From Trochalopteron elliotii (Eukaryota; Chordata; Aves; Passeriformes; Leiothrichidae): a stretch of DNA of 64,000 nt. The notes beneath the pieces were generated by a model that saw only the letters and a list, made by a program, of their open reading frames with translations, had not been told where the DNA came from and ran no database searches. Positions 39,136 to 51,880 of this stretch are shown in pieces; position 1 is the stretch's first letter; each line of letters starts with the position of its first letter. The translations under genes and the position numbers were made by a program. The stretch lies in NCBI GenBank assembly GCA_024734555.1, contig JANPWX010000336.1, positions 682,001 through 746,000 on the forward strand. The letters are read 5' to 3'.

Positions 39136-39541
39136 GCTTCTGTTCTTCTCTGCCAAGGACAGGATGAATAACACAGGAAATGAAGATGCTGAGTTCAGAC
39201 TTGGAATGTTTATTATATCTTATCTATTTACAGGCTCACAAGCCACGAGTTTAACTAGCAAGCTAGGGAAATGAGGTAAAACAGAGAGCTTCTAACTCTT
39301 CCCAAGGTCTTTTAAGCAATAATTACCCAATACCAAGGTGACACCTATATTATTTATGTTTTTGACCCAATAATGACCACCCAAGGCAGATATTTTTCAT
39401 TCAATTACAGAAAACCACCTAAACCCACGAAGAAGAAAGAAGGTGAAGAAGGACTTGGACAACACTCAAAATCCTCCATCTTAACTTATATGTATTACTA
39501 TACACTAAAACTCCAAATTCTAAGTTTCCAGGACTCCAACA
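39136..39541 (-). mobile_element. Solo LTR, family B copy 2
   Basis: Full-length relative of 35217-35635 in the same orientation, beginning TGTTGGAGTCCTGG on the minus strand. It shares the CTTATCTATTTACAG and GACCCAATAATGACCACCCA blocks. The two copies differ at many positions and have different flanks. The 3.5 kb between them has no retroviral coding sequence, so they look like separate insertions, not the two ends of one provirus. Confidence 0.72.
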
Positions 39542-40442
39542 GCTAATAACATCAAGTAAAAGTCTACATGAAAAACACTTGCTTTGCAGGGACTTATCTC
39601 CTCACACACAATATGCAGTGCTTTCCAACAGGCTGTGAGCAGATGTATTTGACCATACATTTGATCACTTTGAGTGATTAGGGTGTCCCCCAACCAGGGA
39701 CACTTACAGGAAGTGCAAGAAATAAATGCCCTTTTAAGCACAGTTTATTCTTATACATGCATTGTTCTGCTAAAATAACTCCTAATGAAATGAGCATGAC
39801 TGGCTGCAGGAATGAATGAATACTCACTCCCTGGTGATGGGTATTTATGTGCAGGGACAGAGGGTCTGTAATACAAGATCTATCCTTAACGCCTGAACCC
39901 GTTTTATCTTCATTTCACATGATACAAGTGAACTGAGTGTTGTTTTGGGACATAATTGATCTGTAGCTGAAACAAATCAGCTCTGCAGCTCCGTGAGGAG
40001 ATGAAATAGTGGATAATCTGTAGTCTAAAACCAGCTGTTCTGCTGAGATCAAATTATTGCTCTGGCACTGAAATGATGAGCTGACAAGGGAGCGTGTTCC
40101 AGCACCTGCCGTCATTACTGGGCACCGCTGCCGTGACCTCCGGCCACGCTGCTGCTGCTAGGCACCAGAGATAACTGACAGCACAGGGGGGTCAACTCCC
40201 ACTTCCTAAACTGATGGACCTCACCTGGCCTCAATTCTGAATGTCAGCATATTCAAGGAAAAAGAAAAAAACAGGCAGAGGAGGAGGGCAAGGAGGATGC
40301 CCAGCACCAGTTGGGAGAGCTGGGATTGCAACCAGCAGCAGCAAAACGTTGTAGGTTGAAGCTGAGCTGCTGTCCCCACTCCCTAGGGTGGTTATAACAC
40401 AGCATAAATACTTGAAAACATAATACATAAATACTTGGAAGC

Positions 40443-40466
40443 ATTTAATACTTTTAAGTATTAAAT
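40443..40466. repeat. AT-rich 24-bp palindrome
   Basis: ATTTAATACTT, two T, then AAGTATTAAAT give an 11-bp perfect stem with a two-base centre. It sits in a stretch (40400-40490) where ATAAATAC is repeated four times. Confidence 0.85.
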
Positions 40467-41008
40467 ACCGCAATACATAAATACCACAAAGATTTTCACC
40501 TGATTTCTCTCTACTTGTGTATCGCTGACACCTATTTGGAGCTGAAGGTTGTGGCATTCCCTCCTGCAGTGTCCTTCCACAGGGATCCAGGCATTTAATA
40601 CTGTTTTTAACACATTTCCCTGTGTTAGGCAAGGTATCATATGCTCACAAGAACGTCACACAAATGGGACAGAAATGCAGGGAGGTCACAGGCTTGCAGG
40701 TGCCTTTCCTTTTTCCCCTCATCATCTTCTGTGCTTCCCTGATACTCAGAATGGATTTTATTTTCTTAGGCCTTCACTCTGCACCATAGCTTTAAGGGTG
40801 AACTGCCATTATTATTCCTTGGGTATGTACTACACCAGGGGGGTGTTTTTGGCTTACAGAATTTAAGCCAACCCCGTTGAACATCTCAAGCTCCCCTGTC
40901 TGGAGACAGCAATATACAGATACTTCCACCATCACCACTGTTATCCTGAATTAGACACCAATTTGTAATACTGTACAGCTTTTTTGCTGGCACTTTAGGA
41001 TCTGAGTC

Positions 41009-41073
41009 AATCCCAAAACATCGGAATCAGAAATAAGTGAACATCCCAAAACATAAGAAATCAGAGTAAGTGG
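41009..41073. repeat. Diverged tandem duplication, ~33-bp unit
   Basis: The two copies share ATCCCAAAACAT, then AATCAGA.TAAGTG. They differ by a few substitutions. It is a small local duplication with no evident function. Confidence 0.6.
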
Positions 41074-42040
41074 TGACATCAGGGTCTGGCCACCACTCAA
41101 GCTCTTGGACTGCTTGGTTACAAATCTCTCTTCTACCATATATTCAAACTGAACAGCACTTACTTTGAGGGCTTCAGCTCCATGTTGTGCTCATTAAGGT
41201 TGTTTTCTTAAAGCACAAGCATAAACTCTCTCACAAAATGTATTTTTGCCACAACCACTCTCCAGTGAGCAACATCAAGCTATCAGTACTATTTTTCCTG
41301 CACAAAACAAGCGCGGGTTTGTCAAAATCAGTGTGATATTTCTGCCTTGCCTTTTGACATTTTCGGGTTTATTATGTTCAGATGTTACCTCAAAGCACTT
41401 CACTCTTTCTCTCTGGAAGGGCTAATGACCACCAAAGGGGGAAAAGAAACACTGCATGCCATTCAGTACAGCAGGCAGACTCTATTACCCTTTGAGTTAA
41501 CTTCAAACCTTGAATATGAGCGGATGAGAGTGGTTGTGCTTGCCCTGTGGAAATACTGCCTTGAACTAGGACTGGACCCTCAACTTTTTAACCAAACCTT
41601 TCCCATTCCACCTTCCCATGATGATGTATGACCCCGGGCACATCTCCCCTGAGAAGTCAGTGGTGCCTGCTTTCATACCCTGCAGGATTCAGCACTCAGA
41701 ACCAGCTCACGTGTGGTTAACAGAGATATTTCTGCTGGCTGCTTGTTGGGTTGGACAAACCCATCCTCAATCCCCCACAAAGACACATCTTCTATCACAC
41801 CCTGGCCAGCTCCAGTGCACCAGCCCCTAGACCAGCCCCATGCAATGAAGCAGCTTTCACCAGCACACATCCATGAAAACACTCCCCTGACATGCTATTT
41901 TTGAGGAGGATGCCCAGGAAGGCAAACTTCTCCCTCTGCCCCAGACCTCCTGGACATCCAGGCAAGATCTGTGTGACTGTGGGGTTGTAATTTGTAATTA
42001 GTGGCTGGGTTTTGTGATACAATTCTGCCTGAGGCCAGCG

Positions 42041-42420
42041 TGTTATGAGCCCCATGAAGGTGTATCAAGCTCTGAGGGTTGACCAGCAACCTCCCAGAAA
42101 TGGTTTAACAATAATTAACGATATGGCTGATCGGGTGTGCTTTGAAAAAGCAAAAGGTTTTAATAAAAGAGAAAATAACAAACAATACAAAACAAAAGAA
42201 TAAAAGCTGTGCACAGTGCAGGGAAGGCCCTTGCACCTGCTAAGACACCCCAGAAAGCACCAAGAGACTCTGTGCTCTTTCTTAAGTATCCAACGATGAA
42301 GGGATCAAGGAGGGTTTTTTTGGCAAGCTGCCCAATAGAAACAGCTACAGGTCTTGAGGCACATTGCAAAGATCCAACAGGTGCCTTTGTGCTGGCACTG
42401 AGCCAATTACTATGAGAGAA
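42041..42420 (-). mobile_element. Possible degraded LTR
   Basis: The stretch starts TGTTATGAGCCCC and carries the A-rich segment GGTTTTAATAAAAGAG plus AAGGCCCTTGCACCTGC, which resembles the R/U5 region of some avian LTRs in reverse. No matching right end or target duplication was found and no second copy is present, so this is a weak call. Confidence 0.25.
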
Positions 42421-45400
42421 AGGTAGAAGTTTCTGGTTCTTCTTTCTTAAATGTCCAGGGGGGAAACTCAAACTCTTTTCCTAATATGGAAACATCAGCT
42501 TGGGTGTGAGGGTGCACTGCAATGGTTTGGGGTGGGAGCATTGCTGCTGAATTCTGCAATCTGCACAATTGTGCTGACATTTCTGAACTATAAAAGCCCT
42601 GAGGCTGGCATCTACAGAGGAAACCTTTAAAATTGATCCAGTTTAGCACAAAAACAGTTGGCTAAGCCTCAATCCGTCCCTCTGCTCCTCCACCCCTTGA
42701 CACAGCTTACAGCAAAAGACTTTGCTTTTCTTTTCATATGGATTTTAACAGTAATTCAAGCCCATTGATCCAGGACTCTGAGTCAATGTATTACAATGCA
42801 AGATTATTCAGCTCTCTCACAGTTGGTTTGTCTAATTTCATTTTATTCCATAGCAAAATGGGATTGGAGGGAGGGAGGGAGGGAGAGTGAGAGGGAAAAC
42901 TGGCAACGTAGTGCCTAAATGCCCATGAAAACAGAAGAGTGTTACTCAAAGGAAAGCAGAACACACTTCCACTTGGCACAGGCTGCCATACCTCAATTAC
43001 ATATGTAGCTGTATCCCTCTCCATACCTCATCTGTGCTCCCAGCTTCCATCTCTGTTCCACTGAAGGGTTTGAGAGGACGTGTGGACAAAGAGGAAAATA
43101 AATAAGCCTTAATGACATCTGAGCAAAGCTTGTCAGTGAACAGAGTGAAATGGTAGAGTTTATACCATCTTCTAGCTGGGGTTAAGACTTCAAACCTCAT
43201 TACACTCACCATTTACACCACATAACCTTTCTTTCTATGCTTGAAAGGAAACTGCTCATTTGCTTTACAACCTAACAAATCCATCTATAATTTAAAAGCA
43301 TTTGTAACCACAGTTGTTTTGCTGGGTTTTTTTTTCCATTGGCTGGTTTAACTTTACTCTGCTGTTTGTTTTTCTCAAGCTTCAGTAATGCCAGCATTTC
43401 CAATCCCGTTTGTAGGGGAGAGGTTTACATTTAAAAAGTAACATCATTAACAACATAAGGTGGTTGAAAGAGGGGGTATAATTGGTTTCACTGGCCAAGA
43501 GGGAAGATCAGCTTCGAAGAGAGACAACACCTAATTAAAAAGGTTTCCACTTTTCTTTTTAATAATGTCCTCCTCTCCACTACCAACATTTTTACAGCAT
43601 TCATCCCAGTAGCTTCTGTGGTCTGGCTTAGCCAAATGTATTTTGTAGACACCCAGACATCAGAGCCCTTCATGGATGGACAGAAGGAAGACTCTGATCA
43701 GGCACTAAACAATGGGAAAAGAAATAAATCTAGTCTGTATTTAATTTAAAAAATTAACAAGCCTAGACAGAGCCACAAATCCAAACAGTTATTTTTGTTC
43801 ATGTTAAATATTTAACTCCTGGTGTGTACTGCCATCCTCCACATGCGACCCCAGCAGAACTGCTGCCAGCCTGCACACATCCAGCATGTACCTCTGCAAA
43901 ACTGGGAAACACTCCACCTGGAGCAGTGATCCTTATGTCCTGGGCATATTTTTGGTCCTGGAGCCTCTTGCACCTCATAATTTCCCAGCAAGGTGGAGGG
44001 ATTCCTGTGGAATGGCACACTGTCACGAGCAGGAGCACTCCCATGCCCTGCATCCCATACCCACCTGGGCACCCCTGCCAGACCCAGAAGCTGCCAGAGG
44101 GGCCTGTGAGTTCAACAGGACCAGTGAGAAAGACAGACTTCCCCTCCATCACCTCCCCAGTGCTCTGCTCTGCCTAATCAAGGGCAGCTTCACTGCAGCC
44201 ACAAAATTGGGAATAGGGAGTGAAAAGGATATTGCTGATCTTGAGCATGTGTGGGGGTCTGGGCTGCTGTGAATAATTTAAGCCAGGCTTCTTTGATCTC
44301 TCTCCTGATCCAGAGTGGCTACCACTGCCTTGCACATGAATCAGACAGGCTTCCCAGACAGCTGGGAATGGGGTGCCTGCTATACAATAGGAGCTGAATG
44401 GGAAATGCTGAAAGACAATTTAAAGAGACTCCTTAATCAACCTGGACTTCAAATCTTGACCTCTCCTGTCCACACAGGATACAGCTGAAGGATGCTCCCC
44501 GTTATCAAAGGAGACCCAGGGAAAGAAAGGCTGTGGGAGAGCTGAGGAAGCTCTTGGTCACTGCCAACCCAGAGAAGGGGCAAAACAAGCCCCATGGTGG
44601 GATCCATCCCCAAGCCCCCCTCCAGGAGCTCTGGCAGGGGAGCCTCTGAACTCCCCCTTCACGAGGGGGATCCCACCTACTCATCACTGCATGAGAATGA
44701 TGGCATGAGTTTCATACAGCAAACCAACCACGGGGACATGGGGATGTGGCTGCTACTGCCCCAGTGGCTTTGGCAGCACTCACAGGGGCAGCCCTGCAGC
44801 AGGTGGCATGTGAGGAGCAGCCCAGGGCCATCCCCATTAGACTCAGGTTACCCTGGAAATCTGCAGCCATCCTCCATAACAACTTCCCCCCCCAAAAAAA
44901 TGCTTCCTAGGGAGCCTCAGAGCACACAGCAGGCACAGACACAAATCTTCACACCACAGTCCCTGCACATTTTGCTGCACCAAAACAAGGAGCATTTGCA
45001 TTTCCACAGCACCCAGCTCTGCATTCCCAGAGCACCAACTCTCCTCTTAAACACAACTGGTCATTTCAAATGTACCTTTCGTACCAAGCCATCAAAAATA
45101 ACTGCTAAATGACACATGCTAATGAACACATATTTGGTTGCAGCTTGGCAAACTCAGTTTGAGGGTTAATTGTATATTGACCCAGCCTTTTAGGAAGAAG
45201 GAAGGGGAGGTGTGGGCAGGATCCCTGGGCTACCAAGTTGCATCCAGCAGCAGCAGCCTGAGGCTTAGACCAGAGGCTTTGGCACAAAATGAGCAGCACC
45301 TTGTCCTGTGTCTACAAAAAATGGGCTGCCACCATGACAGGCAGTGCTAAAAAGGGGATTTTGAGCATCCAAGGGAGGCACAGGGGCTGCTGAAGCCAGC

Positions 45401-47048
45401 CTGCAGAGCTGCAGGGACATACCTGAATTACAGACACCTGTAATGGAACTGGGACAGCCCAGGAAAGCAGGTCAGTGTAACACAAGGAGGATAAGCAACA
45501 GAAGCACAAAAATAATGTAACACCTCTGAGGACATTTAGGTGACAAAATGCTGGATGCCTTTTCCCTGCCAGCTGGAGGGCTCTGGGTGTGGTGGGGTCA
45601 GGATGGAGCTGGTTGACTCTATGTTAGGGACTCTGTGGAGTGTGATACCTGTCAATGTAAAGGGATGAGGGCCATGGGAACACCAGTCACCACAACAGTG
45701 CCTGATATTCAGCTACTCACTGTGCCTGCAGCATTTCAGTACCTGCTTCCAAGCACAGGACAGGCCATGCAAATCTGTGGCATTCCTTTCCTTGCTTCCT
45801 AGCCGTTTTGAGGAGGGTTTAAACTGCTGTGATTATTTTAAGCTGCTGTTTCTACACAAGCAATGGGAAATGGCAGAAGGAGCCACTCTGCTGGAGCAGA
45901 GCTGTATCACATATGCCTTCTGCAATTAGCCTTTGCTCCCACTCCACCCTCTGAGTCTGGGATGCAGCTCACTTTAAACTCAGCTCAGGTTCACCCAGCA
46001 CAGCTGGCAGCTGATCACAGCCTGTGTGAAACATTTTGTCCATGCCAGAAGCATGGTCTGGCATGCAACTGGTCTCTTGTAACCCACCCAGCACAGCAGT
46101 TGTGTTCAACAGTAAGTTGGAGGTGTCCTCTTTCCACTTGGATTTGCATGGCATGCACAGCTTGGACGTTTATGTTTTGTTTTCTAACAGGTAAGGTCCT
46201 GGGAGGGCAATTACAAACAGATAAATACATGTACTCAATTCCCATATCTGTAATTACCTGGAGGCCACTTTGCCTCTTGCCAGCCAAAGGCAAAGCACAC
46301 TCTGGCAAGTGATGCAACTCATTCCATGACAAATGCCACAGGGCAGGCCTTGCCCAGCAAACCCCTCCTGGAGATCCCCATTCTGGGGCAAGGCCACACT
46401 GCAGTGCTTTCCTAGCACTTCTGGGGAAAATCCCTCTCCACAGAGACACAGCAACCTCCACAGCCTGTCCTTCTGGGAACTCCTGACAGGCACAGGACTC
46501 CAGAGCCCCTTCTGTTGAGCAGGGACCTTGCTGAAGCCTGTCAGCTGTGCAGTCAGGTAACATTTTGCTGCAGAAGGGATGCAGAGCTGTGCTGCCAGGC
46601 CTTCAGGAGCCACAACACATCACCACACTGCTCTGCCAAGCAATGCCCTCCCACCTCTGCACACCCCCCCCCACAGGTCTGTTCAGCTGTAGACTCTCTC
46701 TGTGCCAACATCTCCTCTCAGCTCTGCCACCAGACCTTTCCAAAGGGTCTGCTTAGCCCTGTTTTGCTGTAAAAGACCAAAAGAACATTTAAAACCTCCC
46801 CACTTCTGGATTTTTAACAAGCAGCTGCTCCGAATGCCATGGGGCCAGGCAACATGCTTTGCAACCCAATTCTTCCCCTGGCTCTCTGGCAGCCTTCACC
46901 CCACAGAGGGGTCTGTTTCAGCAAAACTTCCTCCAAAGATTAAACACAACCAGCAACTAAGAATATAAAGTCCAAACAGCTGAATCCCACCTACCACAGA
47001 TTCTAAAGGTAAGGAATGGGCAATGGTGGAGTGTTGCAGCAACCCTCT
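42421..47048. other. Intron 2 segment: nothing recognised
   Basis: Several overlapping frames of 117-182 codons (for example 44594-45112 plus and 46015-46563 minus) lie in GC-richer DNA. They conflict in phase, lack splice-site context and match no family I know. Confidence 0.55.
42866..42887. repeat. (GGGA)n microsatellite
   Basis: Five GGA/GGGA-type units in a row, purine-only, followed by AGAGTGAGAGGG. Confidence 0.9.
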
Positions 47049-47627
47049 TGTTAGAGGGTAGAAATGAGCCCAGACACAGACTCCTTGTCTATCACAGCAT
47101 GAAAAGGGCCCTGGTTTATTCCTCTTTACACCTCAGCCATCCTGACCCCAACCATTCCCTGACTCTGCCTGCACCAAGCTCCTGCTGGAGGTTTCCCTTG
47201 CAGCCTCTGACTGCTGCTGATTTCCTGCTCACCTCTGACTGCAGGGATCAGTTTGCAGACTGTGACTGCAGCTTTTACCCAGCCAGACTGTGACTGCAGG
47301 TTCCAACAACAGGCTCTGAGTGCACACCCAGACTGACCTCACTGCAGGGATTCTCTCTGCCCAGGGTCCTGCTTCTTCATGGTTCTCTCATTCCTCTTCC
47401 TCAAGGTTCCTCCTCCAGGATAATTCTCACCCACTCCCTTTTATCACACTTAGCTTTATTGGATAGAGCTGTTACCCATCAGGGGCAAGGTTGTATTGGT
47501 AATTAACAAAACTGTTATTTATCAGGGGTCAGGTCACCTGTAGTCCCTTCTCTTAACTTGGGGCTGGCAGGAGTTCTCACCAAGCACAGGGTCATGCGTG
47601 CTGACAGAGGGGAGCTGGGGCCCTACA
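47049..47627 (-). mobile_element. Probable solo LTR, TGTAGGGCCCC...CTAACA type
   Basis: On the minus strand it starts TGTAGGGCCCCAGCTCC and ends CCCTCTAACA. CCAATAAAGC lies in the middle and GGAATAAACCAGGGCCC near the 3' end as polyadenylation signals. The flanks CCTCT and TCTCT could be a 5-bp target duplication with one mismatch. An internal region (about 47195-47305) repeats TGACTGCAG several times. I know avian LTRs with this start, but the family name is not certain. Confidence 0.6.
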
Positions 47628-50600
47628 TCTCTGCAATAAATGTAACATTCACCATGAAACACCCATCCTGTTAAATGTCAGACTACTGCCCTGCAAGTGT
47701 GGCTGGAGGTGCTACAAAAGCAATGCTGAGGTAAATGAAAAAAAAAAAAAACCACCCATAAAGCAGTGGTAGATAATTTTTGAAGACTGTTGATTGCAGT
47801 TAAAAATGAGTTTCATAATCGCTTGGGAGAATTATGGCAGGGAATAGCACAGAACTTTGATCACGTCTTTAAAAATAAATAATCTGAATTGATTAAATAA
47901 AATCCAGGCACGAGAAGACAATTTACGGACTGTGAATTGCTAAAAGCCAAGGGATTAGTCAAAGATAACTCTCATTTACCAAATGTGTTTAACACAAGTA
48001 CTTGCAGAAGATTGTTATGTGATACACTAATTGTGTATTTTATTCTGAAAATTGAATATGGAGATATTATTAAGAAATAAGTACAGCCCACAATAGGAAC
48101 TGTCAGCTCTGCCAAGCAAAACTAAAATAGGTTCCCCCTTCTGTTCTTCAAACAGTTGTTTGCAATATGAACCAGTGAACAATCTGAGCTTTTCTCCAGG
48201 TTTTATTTTCTGAAGTCCAAAGCAGGGAAGTAAATCTCAGCTCTCGCCTGGACGGGACTCAAGACACACAGCAGCTCTAGCAGCTTATCTGGTTTCATGG
48301 AGCAAATCCTAGTGCAAAAGCCTGCCCTATGCAATTAGGTGAAGCATGCTGGTGGGTTGGGAAGCAGTGGGAGATGGGGCCCCACCCCTTCCACTGTCAC
48401 TGATGGCTCCTGAGTGAGCCTGGACACACCACAGGGACAAGGGAGCTCCCAGGGACTGCTTGCCACCCAATTATTTGTCCTGCTCAGCTCAATCACGCTC
48501 TTGGCAGCACCTGTGCCAGTGGAGAGCCTGCCTTGGCTGTGACAGGGAGGTGGGACTGCAGCAGCCATGGGCTGCATTAACCTCAGCCTCACTTCATTGC
48601 CAAAGCTGGCAGAGGTAGGACTTCAAAAATGGAATAACCCCTTGTGCATTTTCTGTGAGTAGGTTGAGCCTCAGAAGAAAGACAAAGCAAGCCAGGTATC
48701 AGCCCACAGACATCAGAAATATCTTTCCTTGCCCAACACTCAGGCTTAGACACGATTTTTTCTGCTACTAAGTGCTCCTTTCCTCTGCCACGACTTCATT
48801 GTGGCCACAGCACAGGGGAGCACCAAGCAGCAGGAACAGAGCTGGCAGAGCTGCAGGGCAGCACATGCAGAACACGAGTTCATATTGCAGTTGCTCACAG
48901 GAAAGCAATACCGAGACTATAACACAACCAGGAACCAAAATAAAATATATTAAAGTAACACGGACAGTGTGTACTCCTGCTCTGCTCACATATAAGAACA
49001 GCAGGAAAAGAAACAGCTGGCACATGCAATCCCTTCTTAGAGAAATCAAGCTCCTCATGAACTGCAGGCCTGGAAGTTTAAGTGGCTGAGCACTTCATTC
49101 AAGTGACAGACAGCCCCTTTTAGTCTTCATCAGCAGATATCCAGAGAGCTAACTCGTAGACATAAAGCAAATCTACTTAGGGAATAAATGTCTAAATAAA
49201 TATGACAGATGGGATGCTGATCTTTTAATGTTCCTCTGCAGGGTAAATAAAATTATGGGGTTTTTTCACTTCAATTCATTTATGCTATTTGTTTATTACT
49301 GCATGATGAAAAGGCTCAGCATGCCTACAGCTCACCAGCTCTTCACTCTGTCCTGGAGCAAGAAGTTGCCCAGCTAAGCTGAGCACTACAGAGAGGGCAG
49401 ATGGGCACACAGAGCAATGGTCACCATCAGCTGGGGACACAGATAACCCAGGGTTGCACCAGCATCTGCCTGAAGCATTTTTGGTGGAGGAAGAGGGAAA
49501 TTACTGCCACAGAGACTGAAACACTGGAGCAGGCTGAAGGAGCGTGCTGTTGCACGGCGAGTTCACCCTGTTTAAGTCTGAGAGAGACAAACAGCCTTTC
49601 TCTTAGTTATGTCCCATCTGCCACCTTCATTTGGCCATTAAAACCATTTTTAATATGATAAAAGGAGTAATACTGCCTGACTAATGAATGTCGAATTATC
49701 GGCGTAAATGTGCCAACATTTATTTATTTATTTGCCTCACCGAGAACATGTTCTCTTCTGTTTGGTTTTCTACTTTAATGACTACAATTTATCATACTAA
49801 CTAGGCCTTCCAGTTTGCTGAGTTTTGTTTCGAGTTCTGCTTTTTTGCTGAGACATCTGTGAGGGAGCAGATGCAGGTAAGAGAAGTAATAAAACTAATA
49901 AAAAAAAGCAATAGTAGCTGTCACCAAAAAAGCACAGGTGACCAAACCACCTTCATTTACCCAACAGGGCCTTTCCTTCTTGTTCTCATTTGATGATTTT
50001 ACTGCCTTCTTTCCACCACAGATTTTACACTGTTTATGGTAGCTAATTCCTAATTTCCCAGTAATTTGCTTTCCCCACCTCCCAGCAGGCAGCATGAGGA
50101 GGAAAGGAAAGATGAAGCGGAAGGAACTGCCTGTGATGAATTTGAGCCAAGCACCATGGCCCAGTCAGGGGTTTCAGGAGGCATCTGAAACTGCAGAGAT
50201 GCCCCAAGCAGAGCAGGGATCCTGCCCTCACAGGAGGAGGATCTGCCACCTGTCCAAGGCGTCGGGGAACGCTGGTCCAGCTGCACTAAGGCTGTATCTA
50301 TTTCAGAGCAAAAGCATATGTGTTTTCCCCACCTGTCACAACTGTGAAATGTATGGATAGTGTTTACTTCCGAGGCATTCGTCACCCAAATTAACAGGCA
50401 ATCTGTTAGTCTGAGTGCAATTAGCACCCCAAACTTTACCCCAGACACGTCTGCTAGCTGAGTTTTGCTCACAGATCTTTCAGCAGCCTGGTGTACACTT
50501 TGAGTAAATATACACCAATGTATGGAGTGGCAAGGCTGTGAAATCCCCAACAAATTCATTGTGAAGTCAAGTTCAACACGCTGCTGGAGGCTTGGCTTTG

Positions 50601-51722
50601 CCTTTGCTAGAAGCTGTGGTGGAAAGTTCACAGTTTTACAGACTGAAATTGAGCACTCAGCTCACCAGAGATCCAGCAAACAGAATGAGTGAGTGTAACC
50701 CAACCAGCTGGGGCTGCCTCCCACAGCCTCTTCCTGCTGCCGGATTTAAACTGCACCACTCCTGCCACGTCAGTTTACACACAGACAGGCATCCTGGAAC
50801 GTGACATCAGCGTTTTTAAGAGGTACAGGAGAGCAATATGAGCAGTGTAAACCCTTATCTCTGTCATGGAGAGTACAATCACAGCACAGACTGCAACCAC
50901 ACTGGCATGGGCAGTGCCTGGCCACTTCTACCCTGGCCCTCAGACCTACCTTCCATATTACAGCCACATCCTCTGCAGCATCCTCAGATGCCCACCCGGG
51001 TCACTCCTTTAGTGAGGTAACTCTTTAATCATAAAGAATTTGAAATGCCAAGTAACGATGGGCTTAAGTTCTTTTAACTCAATGTTCACCTTTCTCTATT
51101 GTGGTTGCCAGCATGGGAATGGGGTATCTGCAAACCACACCGAAATGTTCCTTCACAAACTCAAAACTTCATATAAAGAGGACTGAGGGAATGCACAACC
51201 AAGGCTCCCCAAAAGCAGTACAGCCTTCATTTATCACAGACTTCCCCTGGATGCTGGAGATTGTTAGGCTCATAGCTCCAGTCTCATACCTGCAGAAGGT
51301 TTCACGTTCATTCAGTAATCACTTTTTTTCTTTTTCTTAAATGCTCCACAAACATTGTCCCAGAGTTCTTCCCTTGCTTAGTCTATATATCAGTCCATAT
51401 CTAGCATTTTATTACGATTAGCTTCTCCAGCCCTCCAGTGCTTATCTGCATGTTTCTCTGACCTTCCTACACCCCACCTAACCTGCTGGCAACATGAAGT
51501 GAGAGACATGTGAGGTGCCACCTTCCAGTGTCACAGCTCTCTCCCTCACATCCTGGACAAATCTAAGTGACTCACGCTCAGAGCACCTGTCACAGCAGTG
51601 ATATTGCTCTTGTTCTCTGGCATTTTATCATGCTCTTCCATCACAGTGGAGCTGCTGGGAGAGATGCCTGATCTTTTCCAGCCCAGCAGCCCCAGAGGCA
51701 GAGGGAAGGAGAAGAGCAGCCT
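47628..51722. other. Intron 2 segment next to exon 2
   Basis: The longest open frame of the window, 193 codons at 50050-50631 on the minus strand, is here but has no recognised domain. Stretches at 47760-48080 and 49640-49800 are AT-rich and might be conserved elements. Confidence 0.5.
47739..47751. repeat. A13 homopolymer
   Basis: A run of thirteen A, about 110 bases beyond the end of the LTR at 47049-47627. Confidence 0.9.
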
Positions 51723-51728
51723 GCTTAC
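51723..51728 (-). other. ERBB4: Splice donor of ERBB4 intron 2
   Basis: The exon ends in AGG (Arg) and is followed on the minus strand by GTAAGC, a good 5' splice site. Exon 3, which should resume with the Ser-Val-Arg-Glu segment of domain I, is not found in the remaining 51.7 kb of the window. Confidence 0.92.
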
Positions 51729-51880
51729 CCTCAGGAAGGAGAGGTCTCTGTTGTGCTCGATGCTGGTGATCTCCAGGTTGCCCATCACTACCTCACAGTT
51801 CTCATAGTACTTGCGCAGGGCCCGGTACTGCTGCTCCAGGTCAGACAGGGAGCTCAGCTTGTTCTCAGTGCCAGCACACA
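51729..51880 (-). CDS. ERBB4: ERBB4 exon 2 (partial CDS): receptor tyrosine-protein kinase erbB-4, start of extracellular domain I
   Basis: ERBB4/HER4 is a single-pass plasma-membrane receptor tyrosine kinase that binds neuregulins and some EGF-family ligands. It signals as homodimers or ErbB heterodimers. Read on the minus strand, the exon begins with two bases of a split Val codon and then encodes 50 residues, from [10 protein letters not shown] to NRDLSFLR. This matches human ERBB4 residues 28-78 as I recall them, without a difference I can see. The two cysteines fall at human positions 29 and 56, which pair in the first receptor L domain. The exon is 152 bp, enters in phase 1 and ends on a codon boundary, as in the mammalian gene. 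It is flanked by a T-rich AG acceptor and a GTAAGC donor. The open frame runs on into both introns, but that flanking peptide is not receptor sequence. ERBB4 is preferred over EGFR, ERBB2 and ERBB3 because the whole segment matches ERBB4. Confidence 0.97.

Larger units (their letters stand above)
39542..42040. other. Intron 2 segment: small repeats only
   Basis: Holds the palindrome at 40443 and the 33-bp tandem duplication at 41009. Nothing else is recognised. Confidence 0.6.
1..51728 (-). other. ERBB4: ERBB4 intron 2 (partial, 3' end outside window)
   Basis: Everything left of exon 2 is intron 2 of the minus-strand gene. I recognised no further ERBB4 exon in any frame. Very long early introns are typical of this gene in vertebrates. 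Repeats and other elements inside it are listed separately. Nested non-coding RNAs cannot be excluded from sequence alone. Confidence 0.9.

Noticed and set aside
35217..39541. A complete endogenous provirus bounded by the two family B LTRs
   Set aside because: There is no gag, pol or env-like frame between them, the copies are clearly diverged and the outer flanks do not match.
43812..44272. Possible nested gene from clustered frames of 86-128 codons
   Set aside because: Frames in at least three phases on both strands overlap. None has a known domain, and GC-rich composition with few stops explains them.
46015..46613. Minus-strand frames of 182 and 119 codons as exons
   Set aside because: They are out of phase with each other, have no domain I recognise, and no splice-site arrangement supports them.
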